Assembly: GCA_001600455.1 (NCBI GenBank) | Contig: BCKC01000006.1 | Span: 3,410,001-3,474,000, forward strand | Origin: Endocalyx cinctus | Lineage: Eukaryota; Ascomycota; Sordariomycetes; Amphisphaeriales; Apiosporaceae | Direction of reading: 5' to 3' | DNA length: 64,000 nucleotides | In this document: positions 46,866 to 55,162 of the stretch, piece by piece | Layout of the letters: every line of letters starts with the position of its first letter | How positions within the stretch are numbered: the first letter of the stretch is position 1 | The notes under the pieces: generated by a model | The model's input: the letters and a program-made list of their open reading frames with translations, nothing else | Databases searched by the model: none | Told to the model about the DNA's origin: nothing | Program-made: the position numbers and the translations under genes

Positions 46866-48674
46866 ATGTGGCGGCCCTTTGCTCCTCCGTATCCGGAGAA
46901 GCACATAAAAGATGTAGAAGGTAAGGAATACGATTACGTCATCGTTGGTGGAGGCACGGCGGGGTGTGCGATCGCCTCGCGTCTCAGCGAAGACCCGACC
47001 GTGAGCGTGCTCCTGCTCGAGAAAGGGGTCGTGAGCGATAGTTGGGTGTCGCGCGTGCCCCTCTTGTCATCCGGCCTGGGAAAGACCGCGGGGACGGTGT
47101 ACCGCGCCGCCGAACCGGACGAAGGATGCCTGAATCGGACTAACGAGGTTTACCACGGCGAGATGCTCGGCGGCACCTCTAGGATCAACGCCTTGCTGTG
47201 GACCCGGGGCGTTCCGGGCATGTACGACGAATGGGCCGCCATGGGCCATCCCGAGTGGAGCTGGGATAAGGTAGAACCGTATTTTAAGAAAATAGAAGAT
47301 GCCCGGAGTCATCCCGACGCGAAGTACTTGGGCCATTCCGGTCCCGTGCAGACTCTGCAGCACGAGTCCTGGTTTGAACTTCACAAGTATATCGACAAAT
47401 CCGCCGCCGCTCTGGGCCTACCCGTAGAGAAAGATGTGAATCGTCCCGACGCGCCGGCAACGGGCTATTTTTCTACGGATTATACCATCGATTCCGACGG
47501 TCACAGGCATTCGGCATTACGTGCTTATCTACCAAAGGATTTAGCCATAGAGCGGCAATCTCACCTAACAGTATGTACGGGTGTAATTGCGTCACGTCTC
47601 GAACTTGATCCTGCCAAAAAGATAACGACGGGCGTGCATATCAAACCGGTCAACTTTCGCCATAGCGATAAAGAGTTCTACGTAAAAGCAAAACGCGAAA
47701 TTATCATATGTAGCGGTACTATTTGTTCGCCTCAACTCCTCCAGTTAAGCGGAATCGGGTCATCTCAGCTTTTGGACAAACTCGAAATTCCCGTACAGCA
47801 CGATTTACCAGGGGTCGGTGCAAATCTTACAGATCATCACGGCGTCCCCATCTGTCTTGAGTTACCGCACGATCAAACATTCCACCTCATGGAAAATTAC
47901 GCGCAAGGGGCCTGGCATTTATTACTGTACTTATTCAACCGGACCGGATGGATGAAATCCTGTACCACAAACTCTACGATATTCCTAAATACGAACCAGA
48001 TAGATCCGGAAACGTGCGTAATCCGAGACGAGTCTGCCGACGATGGCTCTGCCTTTAACGCCTCGAAAATTCAAAACGTACCTAACATCGAGATCATGGT
48101 CATCCCCGCCAACGTCGCTCCGGGGGAAGCCTATAAGGGCAGATCCTTCTTCTCGCTTTACACGTGTCTCATTCAACCTTCGTCGCGGGGGCGCGTAGAA
48201 ATCTCGTCGCGAGATCCCGAAGCGAACCCGACCTTGCACTTCAACATGCTCTCCCATCCAGACGACCTAGCCGTCCTGCGCAAGGCCCTGCGCTTTACCC
48301 TAAACCTCGCCAAGCACTTTTCCAACGCTTCGGGCTACCCGCATCCGACGCGATTCGCCGTAGCTCCTAAGGTCGGGTCCGACGACGACGACGATTCAAC
48401 GGATGTGACCGACGAGGAAATAGACCAGTGGGTTAGGGCGACGGTCCAGTCGGCGTTACATCTCGGGTGCACGTGTCGTATGGCCCCGGAGGAAGAAGGC
48501 GGCGTCGTGGACGACGAGTTGAGAGTCTACGGTTTCGAGAACCTTCGCGTCGCCGACGCGAGCGTCTTTCCTAAGATTCCCGCCGCGCATACTATGGCGG
48601 CCGTTTATATGGTCGCGGAGCGCTGCGCGGATTTCGTGAAGAAGACGTGGGAAGTCCGGGCCGATGTGAAGTAG
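46866..48674 (+). CDS. GMC-family FAD-dependent oxidoreductase
   Basis: Single exon, 602 residues. The FAD-binding Rossmann motif VGGGTAGCAIASRL sits at residues about 27-40, followed by LLLEKG. GMC signature 1 is MLGGTSRINALLWTRG; signature 2 is GTICSPQLLQLSGIG. The C-terminal catalytic segment reads ALHLGCTCRM (first active-site His) and, later, IPAAHTMAAVYMVAERCADF (second active-site His). Family knowledge: oxidises alcohols or polyols (alcohol oxidase, aryl-alcohol oxidase, choline or glucose dehydrogenase types), with FAD reduced in the process. No signal peptide is obvious, so it is probably intracellular, unlike secreted AA3 enzymes. It neighbours a Zn2Cys6 regulator and a reductase, which suggests a small metabolic cluster. 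The catalytic strand has GCTCRM where GTCKMG is usual. Confidence 0.92.
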   Translation: MWRPFAPPYPEKHIKDVEGKEYDYVIVGGGTAGCAIASRLSEDPTVSVLLLEKGVVSDSWVSRVPLLSSGLGKTAGTVYRAAEPDEGCLNRTNEVYHGEMLGGTSRINALLWTRGVPGMYDEWAAMGHPEWSWDKVEPYFKKIEDARSHPDAKYLGHSGPVQTLQHESWFELHKYIDKSAAALGLPVEKDVNRPDAPATGYFSTDYTIDSDGHRHSALRAYLPKDLAIERQSHLTVCTGVIASRLELDPAKKITTGVHIKPVNFRHSDKEFYVKAKREIIICSGTICSPQLLQLSGIGSSQLLDKLEIPVQHDLPGVGANLTDHHGVPICLELPHDQTFHLMENYAQGAWHLLLYLFNRTGWMKSCTTNSTIFLNTNQIDPETCVIRDESADDGSAFNASKIQNVPNIEIMVIPANVAPGEAYKGRSFFSLYTCLIQPSSRGRVEISSRDPEANPTLHFNMLSHPDDLAVLRKALRFTLNLAKHFSNASGYPHPTRFAVAPKVGSDDDDDSTDVTDEEIDQWVRATVQSALHLGCTCRMAPEEEGGVVDDELRVYGFENLRVADASVFPKIPAAHTMAAVYMVAERCADFVKKTWEVRADVK

Positions 48675-48759
48675 TAAGCTGTGTAGACCCGTCTTTTTTT
48701 GCGAAAACTGAGGTCCGTCGTGTAATTTATTTTAGTGGTTACGCTCCTGGCTTTCTCTT

Positions 48760-48796
48760 GATATAGCCAGCGATATGACGTCGGTCTGGCTATATC
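48760..48796. repeat. Perfect 11-bp inverted repeat between two convergent genes
   Basis: GATATAGCCAG (48760-48770) and its exact reverse complement CTGGCTATATC (48786-48796) flank a 15-base spacer. It lies in the 206-base gap between the stops of the GMC oxidoreductase (+) and the Zn2Cys6 regulator (-), so both transcripts could carry the stem-loop in their 3' ends. Confidence 0.85.
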
Positions 48797-48880
48797 GGTG
48801 TATATCATCACAGTTAAAAATCTCAAGTCACGGAGAGTAGCATCAATATACGTGCTGAATGTTTTACAACTATTTTCCTA

Positions 48881-50297
48881 TTATAAGGGGTTACCTTTTG
48901 ACGCAATGGTCAACGTTGTTTTTGGAACCCGCACCAAGCTACATATATCGGCGTTCTGTGAGCATGTTGTCTCGATGTATGTGCAAATCGCGAGTCCCTC
49001 TGTCCACTGCAGCGGATACGGTCAGTAAATTTCACTTTCATAAGCAGGGATTAGGTCGTGAATAATTATCTTGGTCTCTTACAAGAGCACAATGGGAAAT
49101 AATAGCTCATTGGACGTCACTTACCGCCTGCCTCCACAGCCACCATACTCGTCGATCGCATATCTTAGCATACCAGTATAAGAGAAGCAGCATGGCCCGC
49201 GTGTCCTTTTGGTACAATAGATCTCTGAACCCTTTATCCAGCGCACTCATCCAGTACAAATGAGGCAGGGCGTTCATCTTCTCGATCTCGAGCGGTAGAA
49301 TCTGGGCTAAGGTGGCAGCCGCAGCGTAGTAAGGATTCGTGGATACCGACGTGTTCGACAGTTCAAACAACTCATAGAAACGGTTAGGCAGCGACTCCCA
49401 GAGCGGCACGGAGAAGGCCATCTGTTTGGTACGGTATATCGTCGTCTGGATCTCCCCAGCCGGGAGGCGGAACGCGCCGTCCTCCCGTAGAGGGTCGGTC
49501 AGGAAAGTGACTAGCCGATTACCGTCACATAATTTCAGCCACGCAAGATCGAAAGGCGACGAGGGGCGAAGGGGCCAGGCTTCCGCCGGCGTCCTGGCTT
49601 CGGAGGCGGCGAAGTATATGATGCTTTGAAAGGCGGCCCCTATCCATACCGCGTCTCTCTCCGAAGGCAGGATAGGCTGAGATATCTGCTGTCGTAGTAG
49701 ATGGATGGCGCGGATCCAATGGGAATCGCCAATTACCCTTGCCTTACTGGGTGCGTGAAATGATTCCAGTGTAATGTCGTGGATGTGAGTGAGCGCTACA
49801 ACGGTGTGCATAACGAGGGGACTCTTTAATAGGGGGAAAGTTAGCCGTATTATGCGAATATAACGAGGGTGTCCCTAACTCACGGAGAATGCGATGGGAA
49901 GGGTATTATCGATGTAGTTTTGACGGCTTGAATTTGACCCCATCGTCAACACAGTACGTGCTAAGAATCTTTCAATGAGAGACGAATTTTTGGAAGCGAC
50001 ATCCAAAGATTCAGAGCTACCATACGACGGTGAAACCGGAATTAGGGTTGGGAGTATCGGGGAAATCGGCCTAGAAAAGTCTAGGGTGAAGCTGCTATCT
50101 ACCGCAAGTGTATCTAAAGAAAGCTTGGGGCCATATACGCAACGAACGTTGAAAGACCGGCATTTCGCACATGATGGCCGGGTTTCATCACACTTGATAC
50201 TTCTCAATTTGCAGTTTGCACACCCATTTCTAGATTTCTTATGGGTTCTACGCCGGGGGGTATGGCGATTGTGTTGATGGTTATCTTTTGATCCCAT
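48881..50297 (-). CDS. Zn(II)2Cys6 transcription factor
   Basis: Three exons on the minus strand: 50297-49884, 49823-49125 and 49006-48881, all in phase 0, giving 412 residues from MGSKDNHQHN (an ATG at 50348 would add 17). The binuclear zinc cluster CANCKLRSIKCDETRPSC continues AKCRSFNVRC (six Cys, spacing 2-6-6-2-6) and is preceded by a basic stretch RRRTHKKSRNG. A Ser/Pro linker follows, then an alpha-helical regulatory region beginning SSPLVMHTVVALTHIH, typical of fungal pathway regulators. The third exon (WTEGLAICTYIE...) is supported by a strong donor after WRQA and a family-like continuation. It is convergent with the GMC gene and divergent from the reductase, as expected for a local regulator; targets are inferred only. 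Nuclear. Confidence 0.9.
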
Positions 50298-50863
50298 CGT
50301 ATACAAATGTAAAGATGAGCTGCGGTTCTCACTTCCATAATAGAACAAACGGTCTTAAACCATGATGTTGCCTTCCTTAGAAATTCTGTCAGTGTTATAA
50401 AGCATGTGAAGCTTTAAGCGTGGTATGATTATAAATCCAATAGCTTTGGCAGTGAGTATATACACAATATAAGGTCAGCCTGGAGATGATCTCGATTTGA
50501 GTATATACATGCTGATTATGTACCTATGATATAGTAGATACTACTATTAGCTACATACCAATAAAGTACCTAAAATTGACTAACCCAGTTTCGTATTCCT
50601 CAGACGCTAACCCTGCGTCGTATACATGCAGGCCGCCAAGCACATCTTGAGATAGAAACTTTATGGTGAAATATGGGATAGGAGAGGTAGGTAAGCCTTT
50701 GGTGATTTAGGCTGTCTATTAGAATATAGAAATAGTATAAAAGATGTAGAACCCTCTGGCATTACCTGGTGCTATCTCAGTTCCAATCCATAAGTTCACA
50801 GATCTCCCAAACATTATACAAACTCGGAATATCCCATAGCAATATTCGCTAGACACTATAAAA
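50298..50863. promoter_or_regulatory. Shared divergent promoter region (regulator and reductase)
   Basis: 566 bases separate the divergent starts of the Zn2Cys6 regulator (-) and the medium-chain reductase (+). AT-rich. No clear CGG-spacer-CCG site for the regulator was found by eye; the only CGG-like context near the reductase start is CTCGGAATATCCC (about 50822-50834). Assignment as a bidirectional promoter is by position. Confidence 0.5.
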
Positions 50864-51988
50864 ATGGCCAATCTCCCTACTTCTATGCGAGCCATAGTAC
50901 AGACATCACCTGGCGTGGCTTCGGTCCAAGTCGTGCCCGTGCCTAAGATCGAGTATGGCACCGTGCTCATCAAAGTCGAGGCTATACTTATTCACGCTAA
51001 TTTTCATCCAATTTTCCATGCGGCCCTGCCTTTCTTTCGACTCCCTTACCCAATTATCCCCGGCGTGGCCGCCGTGGGGCGGGTGGTAGCCGCCGGTCCC
51101 GATGCTACTGTTCTTTCAGAAGGGAAGCTTATCATCACCACTACTTTCATCCGCGGTCGGGACGATACCTCGGTTCAGGCCCTTTGGGGCATAACGGCTG
51201 GTGCGACGCCGGCGGAGCATCGTCTTTATGAGGTCATGGTACGCAACGGCGTCTGCGCTGAATACGTCCTGTCGCCCTTGGAGAACGCCTTCGCCGTCGA
51301 CGAAGCTCGTCTCCTCGGTAGCCCCCTCGACGGTGGCCTAGGCCTTCGAGTACCCGATCTGCTTCAACTGAACTACGACGCCATCATGTACGCCGGTCTT
51401 AGAAGCATAAATCTGCAGGCAGGCGAGCGTATAGTTATCACCCCGGCCACCGGCAACTTCAGCGCCGCCGCGGTCGACGTGGCTGCGGCCATGGGAGCCA
51501 GCGTCATCGCCGCGAGCCGTAGCGAGAAAGGTCTCGCTAAGCTCAAGCAGATCCATCCAGGAATCACCACGGTTCAATTGACCGGCGACGAAAAAAACGA
51601 TAGCCAAGCCCTAGCGGCATTTGGTGCCGTCGACGCCGTTATGGACGTTTCGCCACCCAATGCAACTGGCTCGAGCAACCTTAGTGCGGCTATGTCCGTG
51701 CTGAGAAAATACGGACGCATCTCCTTAATAGGCTTACGAGGGGACGAGTCCCTTCCGATTCCGTATTCGACGGTTGTGCTAAAGAACTTGACGATTTTTG
51801 GCCAGTACATGTATACACGTAATGATCATCGAGGTATCATTAAGCTCGCCGAATCTGGACTGTTGAAGCTCGGGGCTAATGGCGGCCACGATATCGTCGC
51901 GGAATATGGACTCGATCAGCTAAACGAAGCTCTGGATAAAGCGGTTAAGACCGTCGGCCCAGGAAGTATGGTGATTATGAAGCCTTGA
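50864..51988 (+). CDS. Medium-chain dehydrogenase/reductase (zinc-free, quinone-reductase type)
   Basis: Single exon, 374 residues. The N-terminal GroES-like domain reads MRAIVQTSPGVASVQVVPVP ... IPGVAAVGRVVAAG. The central Rossmann nucleotide site has ITPATGNFSAAAVDVAAAMG and VIAASRSEKGLAKL (a Ser/Arg pair that favours NADPH). The zinc ligands of classical alcohol dehydrogenases (Cys and the GHE motif) are missing, so this is a zinc-independent MDR, such as an enoyl or quinone reductase. The C-terminus GPGSMVIMKP is intact. Substrate unknown. It starts 566 bp from the Zn2Cys6 regulator, transcribed away from it, and 3' of it comes a methyltransferase after 1.7 kb: together a plausible co-regulated set. 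Confidence 0.9.
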   Translation: MANLPTSMRAIVQTSPGVASVQVVPVPKIEYGTVLIKVEAILIHANFHPIFHAALPFFRLPYPIIPGVAAVGRVVAAGPDATVLSEGKLIITTTFIRGRDDTSVQALWGITAGATPAEHRLYEVMVRNGVCAEYVLSPLENAFAVDEARLLGSPLDGGLGLRVPDLLQLNYDAIMYAGLRSINLQAGERIVITPATGNFSAAAVDVAAAMGASVIAASRSEKGLAKLKQIHPGITTVQLTGDEKNDSQALAAFGAVDAVMDVSPPNATGSSNLSAAMSVLRKYGRISLIGLRGDESLPIPYSTVVLKNLTIFGQYMYTRNDHRGIIKLAESGLLKLGANGGHDIVAEYGLDQLNEALDKAVKTVGPGSMVIMKP

Positions 51989-53694
51989 TCCCGATAGGAA
52001 GGCATTCGTTTCCAGCTAGCTAGGAGTGCAACGTGACGATATATCAGATTTTTACGCCAAAGATCCGATTTGAGTGTATCTTGTGTATCTTCTCCCTAAC
52101 GGTTTATGCTATATTTAGTTTAACCTATTTGTTAGTTTTAAGACATAATTTCCCTAGTTAATCCCTTCTTCTAGCATGAATAGGCTGTCTGTAATCTTGA
52201 TGGCGATTGACATTTAGGTCGCATAGTTTAGAGATGCCATGTTTAGTGAGAGCACGCAGACCCCGACTTAGACATATCACCTTACCACGGGGTATTTTAC
52301 CGTAATGAATCTTCGAAGTCATACCGAACCTGTGCTCCACTTCTTCAACGAAGTGAGCTCGAAGTCTCGTCGAACGCGCCTGCGCGCTTCACCGTTGTGA
52401 AATTCCGGTCGGTCGGGGGTTTTTGCTGGATGCTCATGGCTCATGCTTGTGTTCATCACACTACCTCAACCTGCCGCACGGGGTTCCCCGATAACATTCC
52501 GGCTTCCGACTGAATGGCGTTCGTGACCAGGTGGGTTACGGGCCGTCCAAGCTTCGGTATTCCCCGCTTGTCGGGCGCTTGGCCTACAATACGATGCCGA
52601 CGTATGTATATATTCATGCGACCCATACCTCTATAATTAGATATAAATTTACAGAGACTTTAATTTGTTGAAGTAGACAGATTTAAGAGGGGGTTTAGAT
52701 CAGTACCGATATAGATATTAAATCGTGTTTTGTTTGGCTTGGCTTTACCTCCGGCCTCGATATTGTACAATAAGAAGAAGAAAAATGGAGGGTCTTATTC
52801 ATACCATGGTACGTCACCAAAGGTAAACTATCTGCACCGTATTTAACAGCGAATCGGCACGAAACTAGCAAATGAGGAGATACTATTTATCTGGTGAGCC
52901 CCTCTCAAAGTTGTTGAATTACATATAAGAATATACATATACTATACATGTTTAGATTATGCGAAGTAGCGTACTTACTCGTGTCGAAGGGTGACAAGGA
53001 ACCCTGGTTGTTGACGAGATAATTCTAGGTCACGTTGCGAAGATCGGCTCTGCGTCCTTCTTGATTGAGTGTAAGGCGTAGTACCTAGCTCTTCACTATG
53101 TATACTACGTAAGTCTCGCTTCGGCAGATTTTCTGATGAATTGGACTTTTCTATACAGTATCTGTGTTATTTTACTCGCTCATCGTGATAAGCATGTCTG
53201 ATGAATTATTTCTTGATATTCGAATAAGATAGATTAAACACTGTAACCAAGACCAAAAGCTTTGAGGAAAGATGGAGGAAACGATTCAAAAATTAATAGT
53301 AATACTAATAAGACGTTTAATTATATTAATAACGAAAGTAAATAAGTATTACTAAGTGAATGCAGTGTGTCATATCAATTCTAGATTTATTCAACAATTG
53401 GAAGAATGAATCATATAAACCGTATGTTGCCAGGAATCCGGAGGTTTAGGACATTATTCTTCCACCGCATCTTACGTCAGTCGGAGAGATCTATTATACA
53501 GTACAGTATATCAATTATTTCTTCTTTTTTTTAAGACGGAATTAATACAGTGATCATGTTGAATAACTATTAAATACCTGTGTTACTCTTTCAAATAAAC
53601 TACTATAATATTTTGGTTTTTCTGTGTTCGTGTTTGTGGGATTATCGGATGGATATCTTATCTTGCTTTGGTTTCGTAGTTATAAGGTAAAACG
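51989..53694. other. Intergenic region
   Basis: 1.7 kb, with a GC-richer patch at about 52360-52610 that has no frame of note; the rest is AT-rich. Small minus-strand frames are unsupported. Holds the 3' flank of the reductase and the promoter of the methyltransferase. Confidence 0.4.
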
Positions 53695-54783
53695 ATGCGC
53701 AGGTTACGAAAGTTGACTTTGTCGTTATCTAAATCCCCTTCGACCTTACTAGCCGACAGAGAACGACCAGCCGAGCCGAATAATAACTATCTCCACGCAT
53801 TAGCAGGAAACATTTACCTCGAGAGTCTCCCTGCCGAACTTGACCCCTCTATCAAACGGATTTTAACGGAATACAGCCATATTCCCGCTAGAGAGATTGA
53901 TGCGCATATTTACGCGATTGTAAGTCCTGAATCAATCAACGTTGGTTTTCCTCCAATTGTTTTAGGAGCAAATAAAAACTTGATTTATGAGTTTTACCTA
54001 AATATATACACATATCCATGGATCCTTACATCATTGCAGAGAAACAGGCTCTGGCGCATCTACCCGCATGTATGCGTAGGTCACTTCCGATTCTTATCTC
54101 TGTGCCCTCCCCGCGAGCCGCATTTCCGCGCCGCTCTGAACCGGCTCCTCGCCCCCGACCTCGAGGCTAAGTTCCTCGACGTCGGGTGCTGCGTGGGCCA
54201 GGTCTTACGCCAGCTCGCCTTCGCCGGCGTCGATTCCCGACGGCTGTTCGGTACCGACGTCGAGGACCGTTTCTTCGACGTCGGTTACGACCTCTTCCGC
54301 GACCGCGGCAGGTTCGCCGCTACCTTCGTGACCAGCGACCTACTCGCCGCCGAGGTCGCGAACGAGGAGGAGGGGGAGAACCGCGTCGCCGGTAATGCCC
54401 TTCTCCGCGGTAAGATCAACATCGTCCACGCGACGAGCTTCTTCCACCTCTTCTCTTGGTGGGATCAGTTCAACGCCGCGAAGTGGATGGTGCGCTTTTT
54501 GGACGCGGGAGATCGGGACGCTATGATTTTCGGTAGGCACGTGGGCTCGACGAAGGAGGGGCCGAGAGAGGACGAGAGGCGCACGTTGACGGAGAGTACG
54601 AAGACTCCGTTCTTGCACAATTCCGAAACTTGGCAGATACTATGGGACGAGGTAGGAGAAGCGACGGGTACGAGATGGAGGGCTACACTCAATCCCTTAG
54701 ATGATGGTGTAGGGGAGGAAGTAGATAGACTTATGGCCAGAGAAGGTCTTTGGAGAGTGAAATTCAGCGTGTTTAGGGCATGA
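53695..54783 (+). CDS. SAM-dependent methyltransferase, fungal secondary-metabolite type
   Basis: Two exons, 53695-53919 and 54040-54783, giving 322 residues. Reading through the 120-nt intron would give an unbroken 362-residue frame, but the AT-rich insert (GTAAGT ... TTGCAG) disrupts a block that in related proteins runs DAHIYAI-RNRLWRIYPHVCVG, so splicing is preferred. Motif I of class I methyltransferases is FLDVGCCVGQVLRQL, followed by the acidic LFGTDVEDRFFDVGYDLF. Later blocks are NIVHATSFFHLFSWWDQFNAA and MIFGRHVGS. Family knowledge: similar enzymes act in fungal meroterpenoid or polyketide pathways, methylating carboxyl or hydroxyl groups with SAM. No backbone synthase lies in the window, so the substrate is open. 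Probably cytosolic. Confidence 0.85.
   Translation: MRRLRKLTLSLSKSPSTLLADRERPAEPNNNYLHALAGNIYLESLPAELDPSIKRILTEYSHIPAREIDAHIYAIVSPESINVGFPPIVLGANKNLIYEFYLNIYTYPWILTSLQRNRLWRIYPHVCVGHFRFLSLCPPREPHFRAALNRLLAPDLEAKFLDVGCCVGQVLRQLAFAGVDSRRLFGTDVEDRFFDVGYDLFRDRGRFAATFVTSDLLAAEVANEEEGENRVAGNALLRGKINIVHATSFFHLFSWWDQFNAAKWMVRFLDAGDRDAMIFGRHVGSTKEGPREDERRTLTESTKTPFLHNSETWQILWDEVGEATGTRWRATLNPLDDGVGEEVDRLMAREGLWRVKFSVFRA
53920..54039 (+). other. Stop-free intron of length 3n within the methyltransferase
   Basis: Starts GTAAGT and ends TTGCAG, 120 nt (40 codons) with no in-frame stop, much more AT-rich than the exons. Its retention would insert about 40 Tyr/Asn/Ile-rich residues near residue 76. Confidence 0.75.
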
Positions 54784-55162
54784 TGGCTTTTTCGAGTTGG
54801 GTTGGTTATTATAGGCGCCGGTTTGGAAAGGCATAGCTTGGGTTATTATAGGATTTTCGGATTGAGATATAATTAGATAAAGATGATGGATCTATACACA
54901 TTAAGAGACTTAGGGTTTGTCAATATGGACATAGAACGTCAGGTATATAACTCTACATATAGATATACAAATATACAGGAATATGAATGAGAATATCCTA
55001 AGAAGTAATCATCTATTTTTGAAACCCTCTCACCATGTAACCATGATGACGTCTACTTGGCGCTACATATATACACATATATCCTATACATTCCCCAATG
55101 CCATTCTATACATAAATGCTACAGCTAACCCTCAAACGGTCTCCACGTTTCCCCCAATATTT
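54784..55162. other. Convergent intergenic region
   Basis: Short AT-rich spacer between the 3' ends of the methyltransferase (+) and the proline-rich cysteine-module protein (-). Nothing recognised. Confidence 0.4.
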
